A DNA stretch of 42,638 bases from Gammaproteobacteria bacterium (lineage in GTDB: Bacteria > Pseudomonadota > Gammaproteobacteria > Methylococcales > Methylomonadaceae): positions 1-42,638 of the forward strand of contig JAJRUF010000104.1 in the NCBI GenBank assembly GCA_024277935.1, in the 5' to 3' direction. Both the position numbers and the translations under genes were made by a program. The first letter of the stretch is position 1, and each line of letters starts with the position of its first letter. This document shows, one piece after another, positions 16,146 through 23,964 of the stretch. The notes below the pieces were generated by a model. The model was not told where the DNA came from. It saw only the letters and a program-made list of their open reading frames with translations, and made no database searches.

Positions 16146-17252
16146 ATGAATAAAAAAATAGGTTTATTAAGTGCGGTATTAATAATAACGGGGTGTGCGA
16201 CTAGCCCTAATACACAGTTGTTACAAATACAAAATCAACTGGAATCGGCTCAAGAAAAAAATAGCCAATTAGAAAGCGCTATTAGTCAATCACAAGCTGA
16301 TTTGCAACACATGTCTGAGGTAAATAAACAGTTACAAACAACAAAGAGTACAGGAGGTAGTATAGGTATTTTAAATTCAGGAAATGATTTATTACCTCCT
16401 AATGCAAAAACAGGGGAGTGTTATGCAAGAATTTTAACCCCTGAAGTGTACCAATCTAAAACATCTGAAGTCCTTAAAAAAGCAGCGAGTTATCGTATAA
16501 AAATAATACCTGCTAAATATGAAATGGTTGAAGAAAAGGTCTTGGTAAAAGAAGCTTCTGAAGTTGCTGAACTAATACCTGCTAAATATGAATGGAAAGT
16601 TGAGTCGGTTCTTGTTAGTGAAGGGCATGACCACCTAAAAACAATTCCTGCTGTTTATGAAACAAAAACGGAAAGAATTTTAGTTAAGCCCGCTCATTCA
16701 AAGTGGAAGAAAGGGCGAGGTCCAGTTGAAAAGATTAGTAATTCAACGGGTGAAATTATGTGCCTTATTGAAGTTCCCGCTCAATATAGAACTGTTACTT
16801 CAAGGGTTTTAGTTGCTCCTGCTAGAACTGAAAAAATCCATCATGATGCTACTTATAAGGATGTTAAAAAGCGCATTATGACTGAAGGGCCTAGAATGGT
16901 TACCAGAACTATTCCTGCAGTTTACAAAACAATTAAAGTAAGAAAGGTTGTTCAACCAGCACAAGAAAAACGGATTGAAATACCTGCTGTTTATCAAACG
17001 GTTACAACTAAAGAAAAAGTTTCTGATGGTGTGTTAGAGTGGCGTAGCATTCTATGCGAAACTAACACTACAGGTGATGTTGTTCGTCATTTGCAAAGAG
17101 CGTTGTTAGCTGCAAACTTTAACCCAGGACCTATTGATGGCGTGGTTGGGCAAGAAACCATGCAAGCAGTAAAAGCTTACCAAAAAGCGAAAGGGTTAGC
17201 TGTTGGGCAGCTTACTATTGAAACAATTAGATCATTAGGTGTAAGTTATTAA
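16146..17252 (+). CDS. Lipoprotein with IPAxYE-type repeats and C-terminal peptidoglycan-binding domain
   Basis: A 368-residue predicted outer-membrane or periplasmic lipoprotein. The signal ends in the lipobox LIITGC. A coiled-coil-like region (about residues 25-68, rich in Gln/Leu/Glu) is followed by GECYARI and then at least six imperfect repeats of about 25-35 residues built around PA-Y-TVT-VLV-A, such as IPAKYEMVEEKVLVKEA and VPAQYRTVTSRVLVAPA. A conserved insert SKWKKGRGPVEKIS sits between repeats, and EWRSILCETN closes the array. The last ~60 residues (VVRHLQRALLAANFNPGPID) match a PG_binding_1 domain. Such proteins recur in aquatic gammaproteobacteria and Bacteroidetes; I infer an envelope spacer or anchor role, not a catalytic one. 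Confidence 0.83.
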   Translation: MNKKIGLLSAVLIITGCATSPNTQLLQIQNQLESAQEKNSQLESAISQSQADLQHMSEVNKQLQTTKSTGGSIGILNSGNDLLPPNAKTGECYARILTPEVYQSKTSEVLKKAASYRIKIIPAKYEMVEEKVLVKEASEVAELIPAKYEWKVESVLVSEGHDHLKTIPAVYETKTERILVKPAHSKWKKGRGPVEKISNSTGEIMCLIEVPAQYRTVTSRVLVAPARTEKIHHDATYKDVKKRIMTEGPRMVTRTIPAVYKTIKVRKVVQPAQEKRIEIPAVYQTVTTKEKVSDGVLEWRSILCETNTTGDVVRHLQRALLAANFNPGPIDGVVGQETMQAVKAYQKAKGLAVGQLTIETIRSLGVSY

Positions 17253-17284
17253 GTAACTTTAGTCTAGTTTTTTGTTCTAAATTT

Positions 17285-17319
17285 AAAAAGGCAGTGAAAG
17301 AAATTTCATTGCCTTTTTT
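17285..17319 (+). terminator. Rho-independent terminator after the repeat lipoprotein
   Basis: AAAAAGGCAGTGAAA pairs with TTTCATTGCCTTTTT around GAAA, ending in a T-run 33 bases behind the stop codon. Confidence 0.9.
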
Positions 17320-17517
17320 GATATTTATAAATTTTTTTTAAAGAGAAGATATACTGATATAAAACTCCTTGCTCTAACCTGAGTTATTAATGCATTCTGG
17401 TGATAGAACTTAATTGATGGAATCCTGTCGCTATTTATGATCACGCAAAGTTTAATTCTTTCAAAAAGCACAGCGACTGTTCTATACTTAATAGGCCTAT
17501 CAAAAGGCATAAGAATT

Positions 17518-17576
17518 GAGGATGATATAAATTCTATCCTCTAATAGAAAAAGTGGCTTAGAAAAAATTAAGCCAT
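17518..17576 (+). promoter_or_regulatory. Two hairpins in the leader of the cold-shock-domain gene
   Basis: GAGGAT pairs with ATCCTC (about 17518-17541), and TGGCTTA with TAAGCCA (about 17552-17576). They lie 50-110 bases before the start codon and could form a structured 5' untranslated region, as is known for csp mRNAs. Confidence 0.4.
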
Positions 17577-17625
17577 CTGAATAGCAGTAATGCTGAATGA
17601 CATGATTTAAGAGAGGAAAGAAGAA

Positions 17626-17952
17626 ATGGCGATAGAAACAAAAGGTGTTTTAAAGACTTGGAAAGATGACCGAGGGTTTGGCTTTATTAAACCTGATGAT
17701 GGTAGTGATGATATTTTTATTCATATCTCTGCATTAAAGGGCTTTGTAAGAAGGCCTTACCGAGGTGATGTTATTTATTACCAAGTTGAGCAAAGTGATG
17801 ATGGTAAGTCAAAAGCCGTAAAGGCGCGAATAGAAGGGGTGGAGCTTTATGCTGAAGAGCCAGCAAGTAAACTAGGGGTCTGGCTTTCAATAGCGGTTAT
17901 TATTATCTTTTTAACGGGGCTGGGCTTGTATTTTAATGGCTGGATTAAATGA
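17626..17952 (+). CDS. Cold-shock domain fused to a single transmembrane helix
   Basis: A 108-residue protein. Residues 1-70 form a cold-shock domain with RNP1 (RGFGFI) and RNP2 (DIFIHIS); the N-terminus is MAIETKGVLKTWKDDRGFGF. Residues about 85-105 form one hydrophobic helix (LSIAVIIIFLTGLGLYF) and the protein then ends. Known longer relatives carry a cold-shock domain followed by the multi-span DUF1294, but here there is room for only one helix. It may tether RNA binding to the inner membrane, or be a shortened DUF1294 protein. AGAGAGGAAAGAAGAA before the ATG is a good ribosome-binding site. Confidence 0.78.
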   Translation: MAIETKGVLKTWKDDRGFGFIKPDDGSDDIFIHISALKGFVRRPYRGDVIYYQVEQSDDGKSKAVKARIEGVELYAEEPASKLGVWLSIAVIIIFLTGLGLYFNGWIK

Positions 17953-18121
17953 GATTAACAACTTTAAGTACTGTTTTTTTTTGTAGGTATGCTGACTTAT
18001 TTTGTTAGTGTTGCGAACAAGCAGTCACATGATGTGTGAATATCCCCCAAAGTCTCTACCTGCATTGTCTAAGGGAGTCAGTAATAAATAATATCTCCAG
18101 AGGTCTTGCAGGATTTTTATT

Positions 18122-18258
18122 TCTCCTTGGCTCTCTGATTGATGGCCGAGAGCGGCCTAATTCCGCTTCTCAAGAGAAGCATAGTCGCTCCATGTGCCGA
18201 TTGAGAAGAGCCAAGGAGAGGTGAAAAGACAAGGAGAGGTGAAAAGACAAGAGAGGTG
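18122..18258. repeat. Repeat-dense element: 13-bp inverted repeats, inner palindrome and 18-bp tandem repeat
   Basis: TCTCCTTGGCTCT at 18122-18134 is repeated inverted at 18207-18219, bracketing about 100 bases that include the 36-bp dispersed element and the palindrome GCTTCTCAAGAGAAGC. Behind it AAGGAGAGGTGAAAAGAC is repeated twice in tandem (18213-18248) plus a partial third copy, and a run of about 10 C follows at 18280. It lies at the convergent ends of the cold-shock-domain gene and pgi. No protein is seen in this ~375-base gap. Confidence 0.7.
18131..18167 (+). repeat. Dispersed 36-bp element, copy A
   Basis: CTCTCTGATTGATGGCCGAG followed by AGCGGCCTAATTCCGCT. Near-identical copies lie at 29157-29192 (minus) and 33419-33454 (plus). 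CTCTC and GAGAG can pair across 12 bases, so each copy may fold. Confidence 0.75.
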
Positions 18259-18326
18259 GGGATATATTATTTGTTACCGCCCCCCCCCCTAAAATAGTAA
18301 AATATTTTACACGCTATTACTGAAGT

Positions 18327-19978
18327 TTAGCCGTGATATTGTTCGTCACGTAATTTTTTATAAGTGTTAATTAATGTGTTAGTAGAAGAGTCGTGAGAGC
18401 TAATATTTTCACCACTTTTAAGTTCAGGCAGGATCGCTTTTGCAAGGACTTTACCTAATTCTACTCCCCATTGGTCAAATGAATTGATATTCCATATCAC
18501 ACCTTGAGTAAAGATTTTATGCTCATAAAATGCCAGTAGTGTACCAAGTGTACGAGGTGTTAGTTTTTTATACAGAAAAGAATTGGAAGGTTTATTGCCA
18601 GGAAAAACTTTAGAGGCAACTAACACAGGGTCGGAGCTGCCTATATCATTTTCGACTTGTTGTTTAGATTTGCCATTCATTAATGCTTCTGGTTGTGCCA
18701 AGAAGTTTGATATTAAAATATCATGGTGAACAGGGGAGTCATAATGACCTTGGGCGGCAGCAAGAAAGTCACAAGGGATTATTTTTGTGCCTTGGTGAAT
18801 AAGCTGAAAAAAGGCATGTTGACCATTAGTTCCTGGTTGCCCCCAAATAATAGGGCCGGTGCTATAGTCGACTTGTTTGCCCTCAAATGTGGTCAATTTA
18901 CCGTTGCTTTCCATATCCCCCTGTTGAAAATAATCGGCAAAGAAATAAAGGGACTGGTCGTAAGGAAGCAAACAATGAGACTCTGCACCAAAAAAGTTAT
19001 TGTACCAAATGCCGAGTAGAGCCATGGTGACGGGGATGTTCTTGTCAAAAGGCATGTCGTGAAAGTGTTGATCCGCAAGATGAGCCCCTGTTAATAATTC
19101 TTCAAAGTTATCCATGCCAATGGAAATGGCAATAGAAAGGCCAATGGCTGACCATAATGAGTATCGTCCACCCACCCAGTCCCAAAACTCAAACATATTC
19201 TCGGTATCAATACCAAAGTCAGCAACATTTTTTTATTGGTTGAAATGGCTACGAAATGTTTTTTGATGGCAGATTTATCAAAAGCAGAGTTAAGTATCCA
19301 TTTTCTTGCTGAGTGGGCATTAGTCATGGTTTCTTTGGTATTGAAAACTTTTGATGCAATTAAAAACAAAGTTGTTTCTGGGTTTAATCGTTTCAAAGTT
19401 GTAATAATATCAGTTTGATCAACATTGGAAACGAAATGCGTAGTTAAATTAGGCGTGGAGTATGGCTCAAGGGCTGTTGTGACCATTTTGGGGCCAAGGT
19501 CTGAGCCACCTATACCAATATTGACAATATCAGTAATAGCCTTATTAGTATAACCCTTCCACTCCCCGGATCTAACTTTTTCTGAGAAAACTCGCATTTT
19601 TGCTAATACCTGGTTTACTTCAGGCATAACATTTTTACCATCACTATAGACAGGGGTGTTACTTCTATTTCTAAGGGCAGTATGTAAAACAGCTCTACTT
19701 TCTGTTGTATTAATGAACTCCCCTGAAAACATGGCTTTGGTTTTGCTGGTCAGGTCGGTTAGAACAGCAAGTTTGTGTAATAAAGGAAGGGTTTCGGTGG
19801 TTATTCTATTCTTGGAGTAATCGAAAAGAATATCATTAAAAGTGAGCGTTAGTTTTGAGTTGCGGTTACTGTCATTAGCAAATTGCTCTTTTATGGATAG
19901 TTTGCTAACTTCTTTGTAGTGTTGTTGAAGGGCTATCCATTCAGAAGAGGTGCGTAACGAAGGCATTTTAATGTCCAA
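18327..19978 (-). pseudogene. pgi: Glucose-6-phosphate isomerase, one-base frameshift
   Basis: Interconverts glucose 6-phosphate and fructose 6-phosphate. Two overlapping frames join to a full Pgi: the first contains the sugar-phosphate motif [15 protein letters not shown] and ends with HFVAISTN; the second opens with [20 protein letters not shown] and carries the active-site [14 protein letters not shown] and [10 protein letters not shown] motifs. The shift lies in a run of seven T (plus strand, 19228-19234); with eight, the protein would read [13 protein letters not shown], as in other Pgi proteins. Homopolymer position makes a sequencing error likely, but a true mutation is possible. ATG at 19978 or four codons later could be the start. 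Confidence 0.9.
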
Positions 19979-20161
19979 ACAAAGTAAAGTTATGGGGCAG
20001 TCTACGAAAAGGAGCTGGAATTGGCAAATAAAATTGAATCAAATCTATATTAGCATAAACTAAAATTATGATATAGAATGAAAGTTAGCAATTTCTTATG
20101 AAATAGCTTAATCTTTCTTTGCATGTTTTGATGTGCTAAAGTGGACAATTGTTTAAAACAC

Positions 20162-20192
20162 TTTACCTTATTGTTAGTAAGGTAAATAATGT
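20162..20192 (+). promoter_or_regulatory. Promoter with dyad in a 19-bp spacer before the copper operon
   Basis: TTTACC (-35, 20162-20167) and TAATGT (-10, 20187-20192) are 19 bases apart, with a perfect dyad TTTACCTTA-N7-TAAGGTAAA across the spacer (20162-20186). This is the layout of promoters controlled by MerR-family activators such as CueR (copA) and SoxR (soxS), where the over-long spacer needs the activator. The dyad has the ACCTT/AAGGT half-sites of CueR targets but is 2 bp shorter between them. No MerR gene is in the window. Confidence 0.5.
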
Positions 20193-20236
20193 TAAAAACA
20201 AACTACAAAAATATAATTAAAAAACTGGAAGGTATC

Positions 20237-20833
20237 ATGAATAAAAAACAAATTTTAAATAAGAGTTTCATTGTTATTCTTGGCTTAATGTTTTCGTCGG
20301 TATTATGGGCTCATGGCGGTGCAGCGGGAACCGATACTGACCAGTGTAAATTTGAACTGGAGCCTAATCATTGGATTCATTACACGGCGTATCAATCTAA
20401 AAATTACCCAGGGGATGAATTTTGTGGAAGCCTGCCCGATCTAAACACCATGACTCAATTGGTTTTCGACTATCAGGATATTCGATATCGTAATATGGCA
20501 GTTGAGTTTGAAGTGACAAAAGAGCCAGAAGGTACAAGGGTCTTTTTTCAAGATGCTAAAAAACATAAATCAGGTACCGTTGTTTTATCCTTACCAAATG
20601 GTGTTCCAGATGCTGGTAAGTACTTGATTCATATTACTCTGCATAAACCTGATGGTGGAAGACTTGATGCTCATATGGGCTTTAGAGCAGGAACTGGAGC
20701 ACCAACAAGCACAACCTCTTTAATCATGTATTTAATTGCTTTATTAGCAGGTTTATATGTTTTATACCTTTCGAATGCAACAGTTAAAGAAAAAGTTGAT
20801 GCATATTTTAAAGATGCAACAAGCCTTAAATAA
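20237..20833 (+). CDS. Exported, C-terminally anchored protein with a predicted N-terminal-His copper site
   Basis: A 198-residue protein starting at the ATG at 20237 (after GGAAGG). The signal peptide ends LMFSSVLWA, so cleavage after Ala25 would make His26 (HGG...) the mature N-terminus. A Cys pair (Cys37, Cys63) may form a disulfide. Near the end of the periplasmic domain GRLDAHMGF supplies Asp144-x-His146. N-terminal His with Asp-x-His is the Cu(II) ligand set of CopC, and an N-terminal His brace is known from PmoB and lytic monooxygenases; the fold here is not obviously either. One helix (about residues 160-178, IMYLIALLAGLYVLYL) anchors it, with a short cytoplasmic tail. I recognise no named family. 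It is the first gene of a three-gene copper operon, 22 bases before the oxidase. Confidence 0.75.
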   Translation: MNKKQILNKSFIVILGLMFSSVLWAHGGAAGTDTDQCKFELEPNHWIHYTAYQSKNYPGDEFCGSLPDLNTMTQLVFDYQDIRYRNMAVEFEVTKEPEGTRVFFQDAKKHKSGTVVLSLPNGVPDAGKYLIHITLHKPDGGRLDAHMGFRAGTGAPTSTTSLIMYLIALLAGLYVLYLSNATVKEKVDAYFKDATSLK

Positions 20834-20855
20834 GTTTTAGAACAAGGTATATAAA

Positions 20856-22595
20856 ATGCAGAAAAAACCCCTAAGTATTCTTTTGGGTGCCGTTGTTGCG
20901 CTGATGCCAGTATTGGCATCAGCTGCGGTCAGCCTACCTAAAACAGTAAAAGTAGATAAAGGTGATATTGAGACTATTTGTAGTTCAAATGAACCTGAGT
21001 GGCGTAAGGCTCAAACTATTGAAGGTGTAAAGATTCAGGAGTCTCTACGTTGTAGCCCTGATAATCCGTCACAAATTGTTGCTGAAGTAAAAGGAACCAA
21101 TAATATTTCAATGGAAACATTGATGAATACTTATTATGCTGCAGATGCGATTATTAAGAAGAATGATATAGATGGAGATGGAGATCCTGATCTTATCATT
21201 ATTAAACTAGAGGTGGCTGAGTTAAATGGTCACTCCCCTGATTTCGCTGGTTTAGTACCGACATTTGATATTGCACCAGGTGTTCAACCCGGAATGTGGG
21301 TTTTTGCCCCTAAATCTAGAGGTATGGCAACCAATAGTTTTGTTGGTACTGATGCTAACCCACTTTTAAGAGCACCTTCTCCTGCTATCCGGGTTGAACA
21401 AGGTGATACAGTCTGGATTCAGCTAGAAAATACTCACTACTTTCCTCATACCATCCATTTACATGGTGTTGACCACCCATGGATAGATGCCAAAGGTGAA
21501 GGAAATGATGGCGTACCTCAGACTAGCGATAAATTCGTTTTACCTGGACAAAGCAAAACCTACGAAATTCGCCCTAGGCAACCCGGTACCTTTGTCTACC
21601 ATTGTCATGTGCAAACACATGTACATTTAGCCATGGGTTTGGTTGGGATGTTTATTGTCGAAGAAAATAGACCTAATAACTGGGTTCAAACCTTTAATGT
21701 AGGTGATGGACAAGTTAGACACCCATCAAAAGCAATTCTTGAAGAGTACGACAGTGAATATGACTTGCACTATCATGCAATGGATAAAGGTTTACACGAT
21801 ATTATTCAAAAATATAATGACCCTCGTTTAATCGCGAAGAAAATGAATCGTGAATACAAGATGAATGATTCAACAGAGGATTATTATACTTTGAATGGTC
21901 GTTCATTCCCTTATACTTTAAAAGAATCAATTATTGTTGCCGAGCCAAATCAGGACATTAAGTTAAGAGTATTTAATAGTTCAGGTGAGCAGTTAGCGTT
22001 ACATACACATGGGCATAAAGCGACCATTACCCATTACGATGGAGTAAAACATAATCCTAATGCACAAATTATGCGTGATGTTTATGATATATCACCTGCA
22101 CAACGTAATGATTTAAAAATTAGTACAGTTGATGATGGCTTACATAGTTATGGTGAAGGTATTTGGATTTTTCATGATCATAGGGAAAAAGGAATTACCA
22201 CTAACGGTATGAACCCCGGTGGTAATGTGAGTGCCATCGTGTATAAAAAATACTTGAATGAAGTTGGGTTACCTATGGGAATAGGTGAAAGTGTTGAACA
22301 ATTGTTTTCTAAAAGATTCCAAGAGAGAAAGTTACCAGTATGGCAAGATATTGATGCTTGGAATAGTTTAGGTGAAATTGATGCTAAATCTTATAAAGCA
22401 CCAAAAGCGGCTAAGCCATTAGCCGTTGAAGAAGGGCCTAAATCTATGGCTTTTTACGATAATGCTGTTGTAGATGAAGATAACTCGGTAAGTCACTTTA
22501 TCTGGGGGCTTCTTTTAGGTGTTGCTTTATATTTACTCTTTTTAAACCGTGAAAAAATCATGGCAATGATTGCTTCAGCAAGAGGAGGAAAATAA
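20856..22595 (+). CDS. Two-domain multicopper oxidase, type 1 copper in domain 1, C-terminal anchor
   Basis: A 579-residue periplasmic oxidase. A signal peptide (residues 1-23) is followed by ~100 residues ending in an EF-hand-like DIDGDGDPD (105-113). Domain 1 has HTIHLHG (198-204) and HCHVQTHVHLAM (249-260), giving type 1 ligands Cys250, His255 and Met260. Domain 2 has LALHTHGH (380-387) and FHDHREKG (439-446) but no Cys, so it holds only trinuclear ligands. This order, C-terminal-type motifs first and N-terminal-type second, is that of type C two-domain oxidases such as the blue copper oxidase of Nitrosomonas. A C-terminal helix (about 545-565, FIWGLLLGVALYLLFL) anchors it. It would oxidise a periplasmic donor and reduce O2, perhaps using the next gene's cupredoxin. 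Confidence 0.88.
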   Translation: MQKKPLSILLGAVVALMPVLASAAVSLPKTVKVDKGDIETICSSNEPEWRKAQTIEGVKIQESLRCSPDNPSQIVAEVKGTNNISMETLMNTYYAADAIIKKNDIDGDGDPDLIIIKLEVAELNGHSPDFAGLVPTFDIAPGVQPGMWVFAPKSRGMATNSFVGTDANPLLRAPSPAIRVEQGDTVWIQLENTHYFPHTIHLHGVDHPWIDAKGEGNDGVPQTSDKFVLPGQSKTYEIRPRQPGTFVYHCHVQTHVHLAMGLVGMFIVEENRPNNWVQTFNVGDGQVRHPSKAILEEYDSEYDLHYHAMDKGLHDIIQKYNDPRLIAKKMNREYKMNDSTEDYYTLNGRSFPYTLKESIIVAEPNQDIKLRVFNSSGEQLALHTHGHKATITHYDGVKHNPNAQIMRDVYDISPAQRNDLKISTVDDGLHSYGEGIWIFHDHREKGITTNGMNPGGNVSAIVYKKYLNEVGLPMGIGESVEQLFSKRFQERKLPVWQDIDAWNSLGEIDAKSYKAPKAAKPLAVEEGPKSMAFYDNAVVDEDNSVSHFIWGLLLGVALYLLFLNREKIMAMIASARGGK

Positions 22596-22596
22596 G

Positions 22597-23475
22597 ATGA
22601 ATAAGCTACTTATAACAGCCCTATTAACACTTACATTTTCTTCAACTGTATTGGCAAAAAAAGAGTTTTTAAATCATACCAAGCTGATGAATCATGGTGA
22701 TGGTCATTTTATGGATATGGATGGTGGCATGATTATGGGGCAAAATACGGATACTTTGCCTGGTGGTTGTGATGAAATCTCGGCTACTGAAGAAATTACT
22801 GTACATGCAGGGCATAAATATTCTGAAAAATTTCCGGGTACAATGTTTGCCTTTGATAAACAGGAATATCATTTTAAGCCCTGTACTAAATTAACGGTTC
22901 ATTTTATTAATGATGATAGTGTCCGGCATCAATGGATGATGCATGGTTTGCCTAAGTATTTATACCCTAAAGGTATGTTTCATATGGAAATAACAGGCCC
23001 TGGTGAAATTTCAGGCACACTGATTTTTCCTCCTAATGATAAAACATATCTAGTCCATTGTGATATTGCCCAACACATGGAAAAAGGGATGAAAGCGCAG
23101 CTTAAAATTGGTAAAGGCAGTGGTGATTTACCGAGTATACCTGGAGTGACGGCTTATGTAATACAGGATGATTATAGTGACAGTATTCCTGAGCCCGTGG
23201 CTGCAAAACCATTAACGGCTAAGGAAAAACAGGCTGCAAGCAAAGCGGCAGCAGAAAATAAATCAGCTATTTCCGGTGTCTTGATTATTGGTTTGGCTGT
23301 TGGTTTAATATTAGCTCCCTTATTGGCAACGAAGTTTAAAGGTATGTCGGCTGGCGAGGTTGTTAGTTCGATTTTTGAAATGATTGCCCAGTTCATTGGC
23401 TTAGTCACTAAATTAATTATAGGCTTAATTAAGATGGTTTCATCCAAAAAACCGCTAGAATTATCTGATAAATAA
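22597..23475 (+). CDS. Membrane-anchored cupredoxin
   Basis: A 292-residue protein starting at the ATG at 22597, two bases behind the oxidase stop and after AGGAGG. A signal peptide (1-20) is followed by a Met/His-rich segment (about 27-48: HTKLMNHGDGHFMDMDGG) likely to bind copper, then a single cupredoxin domain. Type 1 ligands are His111 (RHQWMM), Cys155, His160 and Met165 in VHCDIAQHMEKGM, spacing C-x4-H-x4-M. Cys58 and Cys96 may bridge. Two hydrophobic segments (about 222-245 and 255-285) anchor the C-terminus, which ends in Lys-rich cytoplasmic sequence. It is likely an electron donor to, or acceptor from, the adjacent oxidase. A strong terminator follows, closing the operon. Confidence 0.86.
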   Translation: MNKLLITALLTLTFSSTVLAKKEFLNHTKLMNHGDGHFMDMDGGMIMGQNTDTLPGGCDEISATEEITVHAGHKYSEKFPGTMFAFDKQEYHFKPCTKLTVHFINDDSVRHQWMMHGLPKYLYPKGMFHMEITGPGEISGTLIFPPNDKTYLVHCDIAQHMEKGMKAQLKIGKGSGDLPSIPGVTAYVIQDDYSDSIPEPVAAKPLTAKEKQAASKAAAENKSAISGVLIIGLAVGLILAPLLATKFKGMSAGEVVSSIFEMIAQFIGLVTKLIIGLIKMVSSKKPLELSDK

Positions 23476-23486
23476 AATAGATAAAG

Positions 23487-23525
23487 AAAAGCCCCTGAAG
23501 CTCTATAGTTTCAGGGGCTTTTTTT
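23487..23525 (+). terminator. Rho-independent terminator of the copper operon
   Basis: AAAAGCCCCTGAA pairs with TTTCAGGGGCTTTT, with a T-run. It starts 12 bases behind the cupredoxin stop and precedes the next gene's start by 14 bases. Confidence 0.92.
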
Positions 23526-23538
23526 ATGGGACAAGTAA

Positions 23539-23964
23539 ATGCAAGAAGAGTTAATAGCATTATGGGGCTTGTTTTTAAGTGCCTTTATTTCATCAACTAT
23601 TGCGCCCGGGGGGTCAGAAGCTGTATTAGCTTATATGGTTTCGGAACAGCAAATAAATGACGAAAAATTAGTATTAATAGCTACCATTGGAAATACTTTA
23701 GGTGCTTTAACAACATGGTTTCTTGGGGTGTTGGCAGCAAAAAAATTCCCAGCCGAGCATTTATTAGCAGATAAAAAACAAAAATCTTTAGGTGTTGTTA
23801 GGCGCTGGGGAGTCTGGACCTTATTTTTTTCATGGTTACCGGTAATTGGAGATGGTTTATGCTTTGCAGGTGGATGGTTAAAGCTACCTATTGTATTTTC
23901 ATGTATTGCTATTTTTATAGGTAAGGCAATAAGATATACTTTTGTGGCTTATATTTTTATTTAG
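23539..23964 (+). CDS. YqaA family (SNARE-associated/DedA-like) membrane protein
   Basis: A 141-residue inner-membrane protein. Features are the early amphipathic re-entrant-type segment FISSTIAPGGSEAVLAYMV (the family's PGGSE motif), then IATIGNTLGALTTWFLGVL with the G-N-LG pattern, a cytoplasmic loop with FPAEHLLADKKQKSL, and WTLFFSWLPVIGDGLCFAGGW with the FSWLPVIGDxL signature. DedA-related proteins are thought to act in lipid transport or membrane homeostasis; YqaA itself is uncharacterised. It follows the terminator of the copper operon by 14 bases, so it may have no promoter of its own except through readthrough. The C-terminal end is short. Confidence 0.85.
   Translation: MQEELIALWGLFLSAFISSTIAPGGSEAVLAYMVSEQQINDEKLVLIATIGNTLGALTTWFLGVLAAKKFPAEHLLADKKQKSLGVVRRWGVWTLFFSWLPVIGDGLCFAGGWLKLPIVFSCIAIFIGKAIRYTFVAYIFI

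Noticed and set aside
18036-18224. 62-codon frame in the repeat region
   Set aside because: It is built from the inverted and tandem repeats and carries no plausible start signal.
20189-20236. Upstream ATG for the first copper-operon gene
   Set aside because: It lies inside the promoter -10 box and would bury the signal peptide; the ATG at 20237 has GGAAGG upstream.
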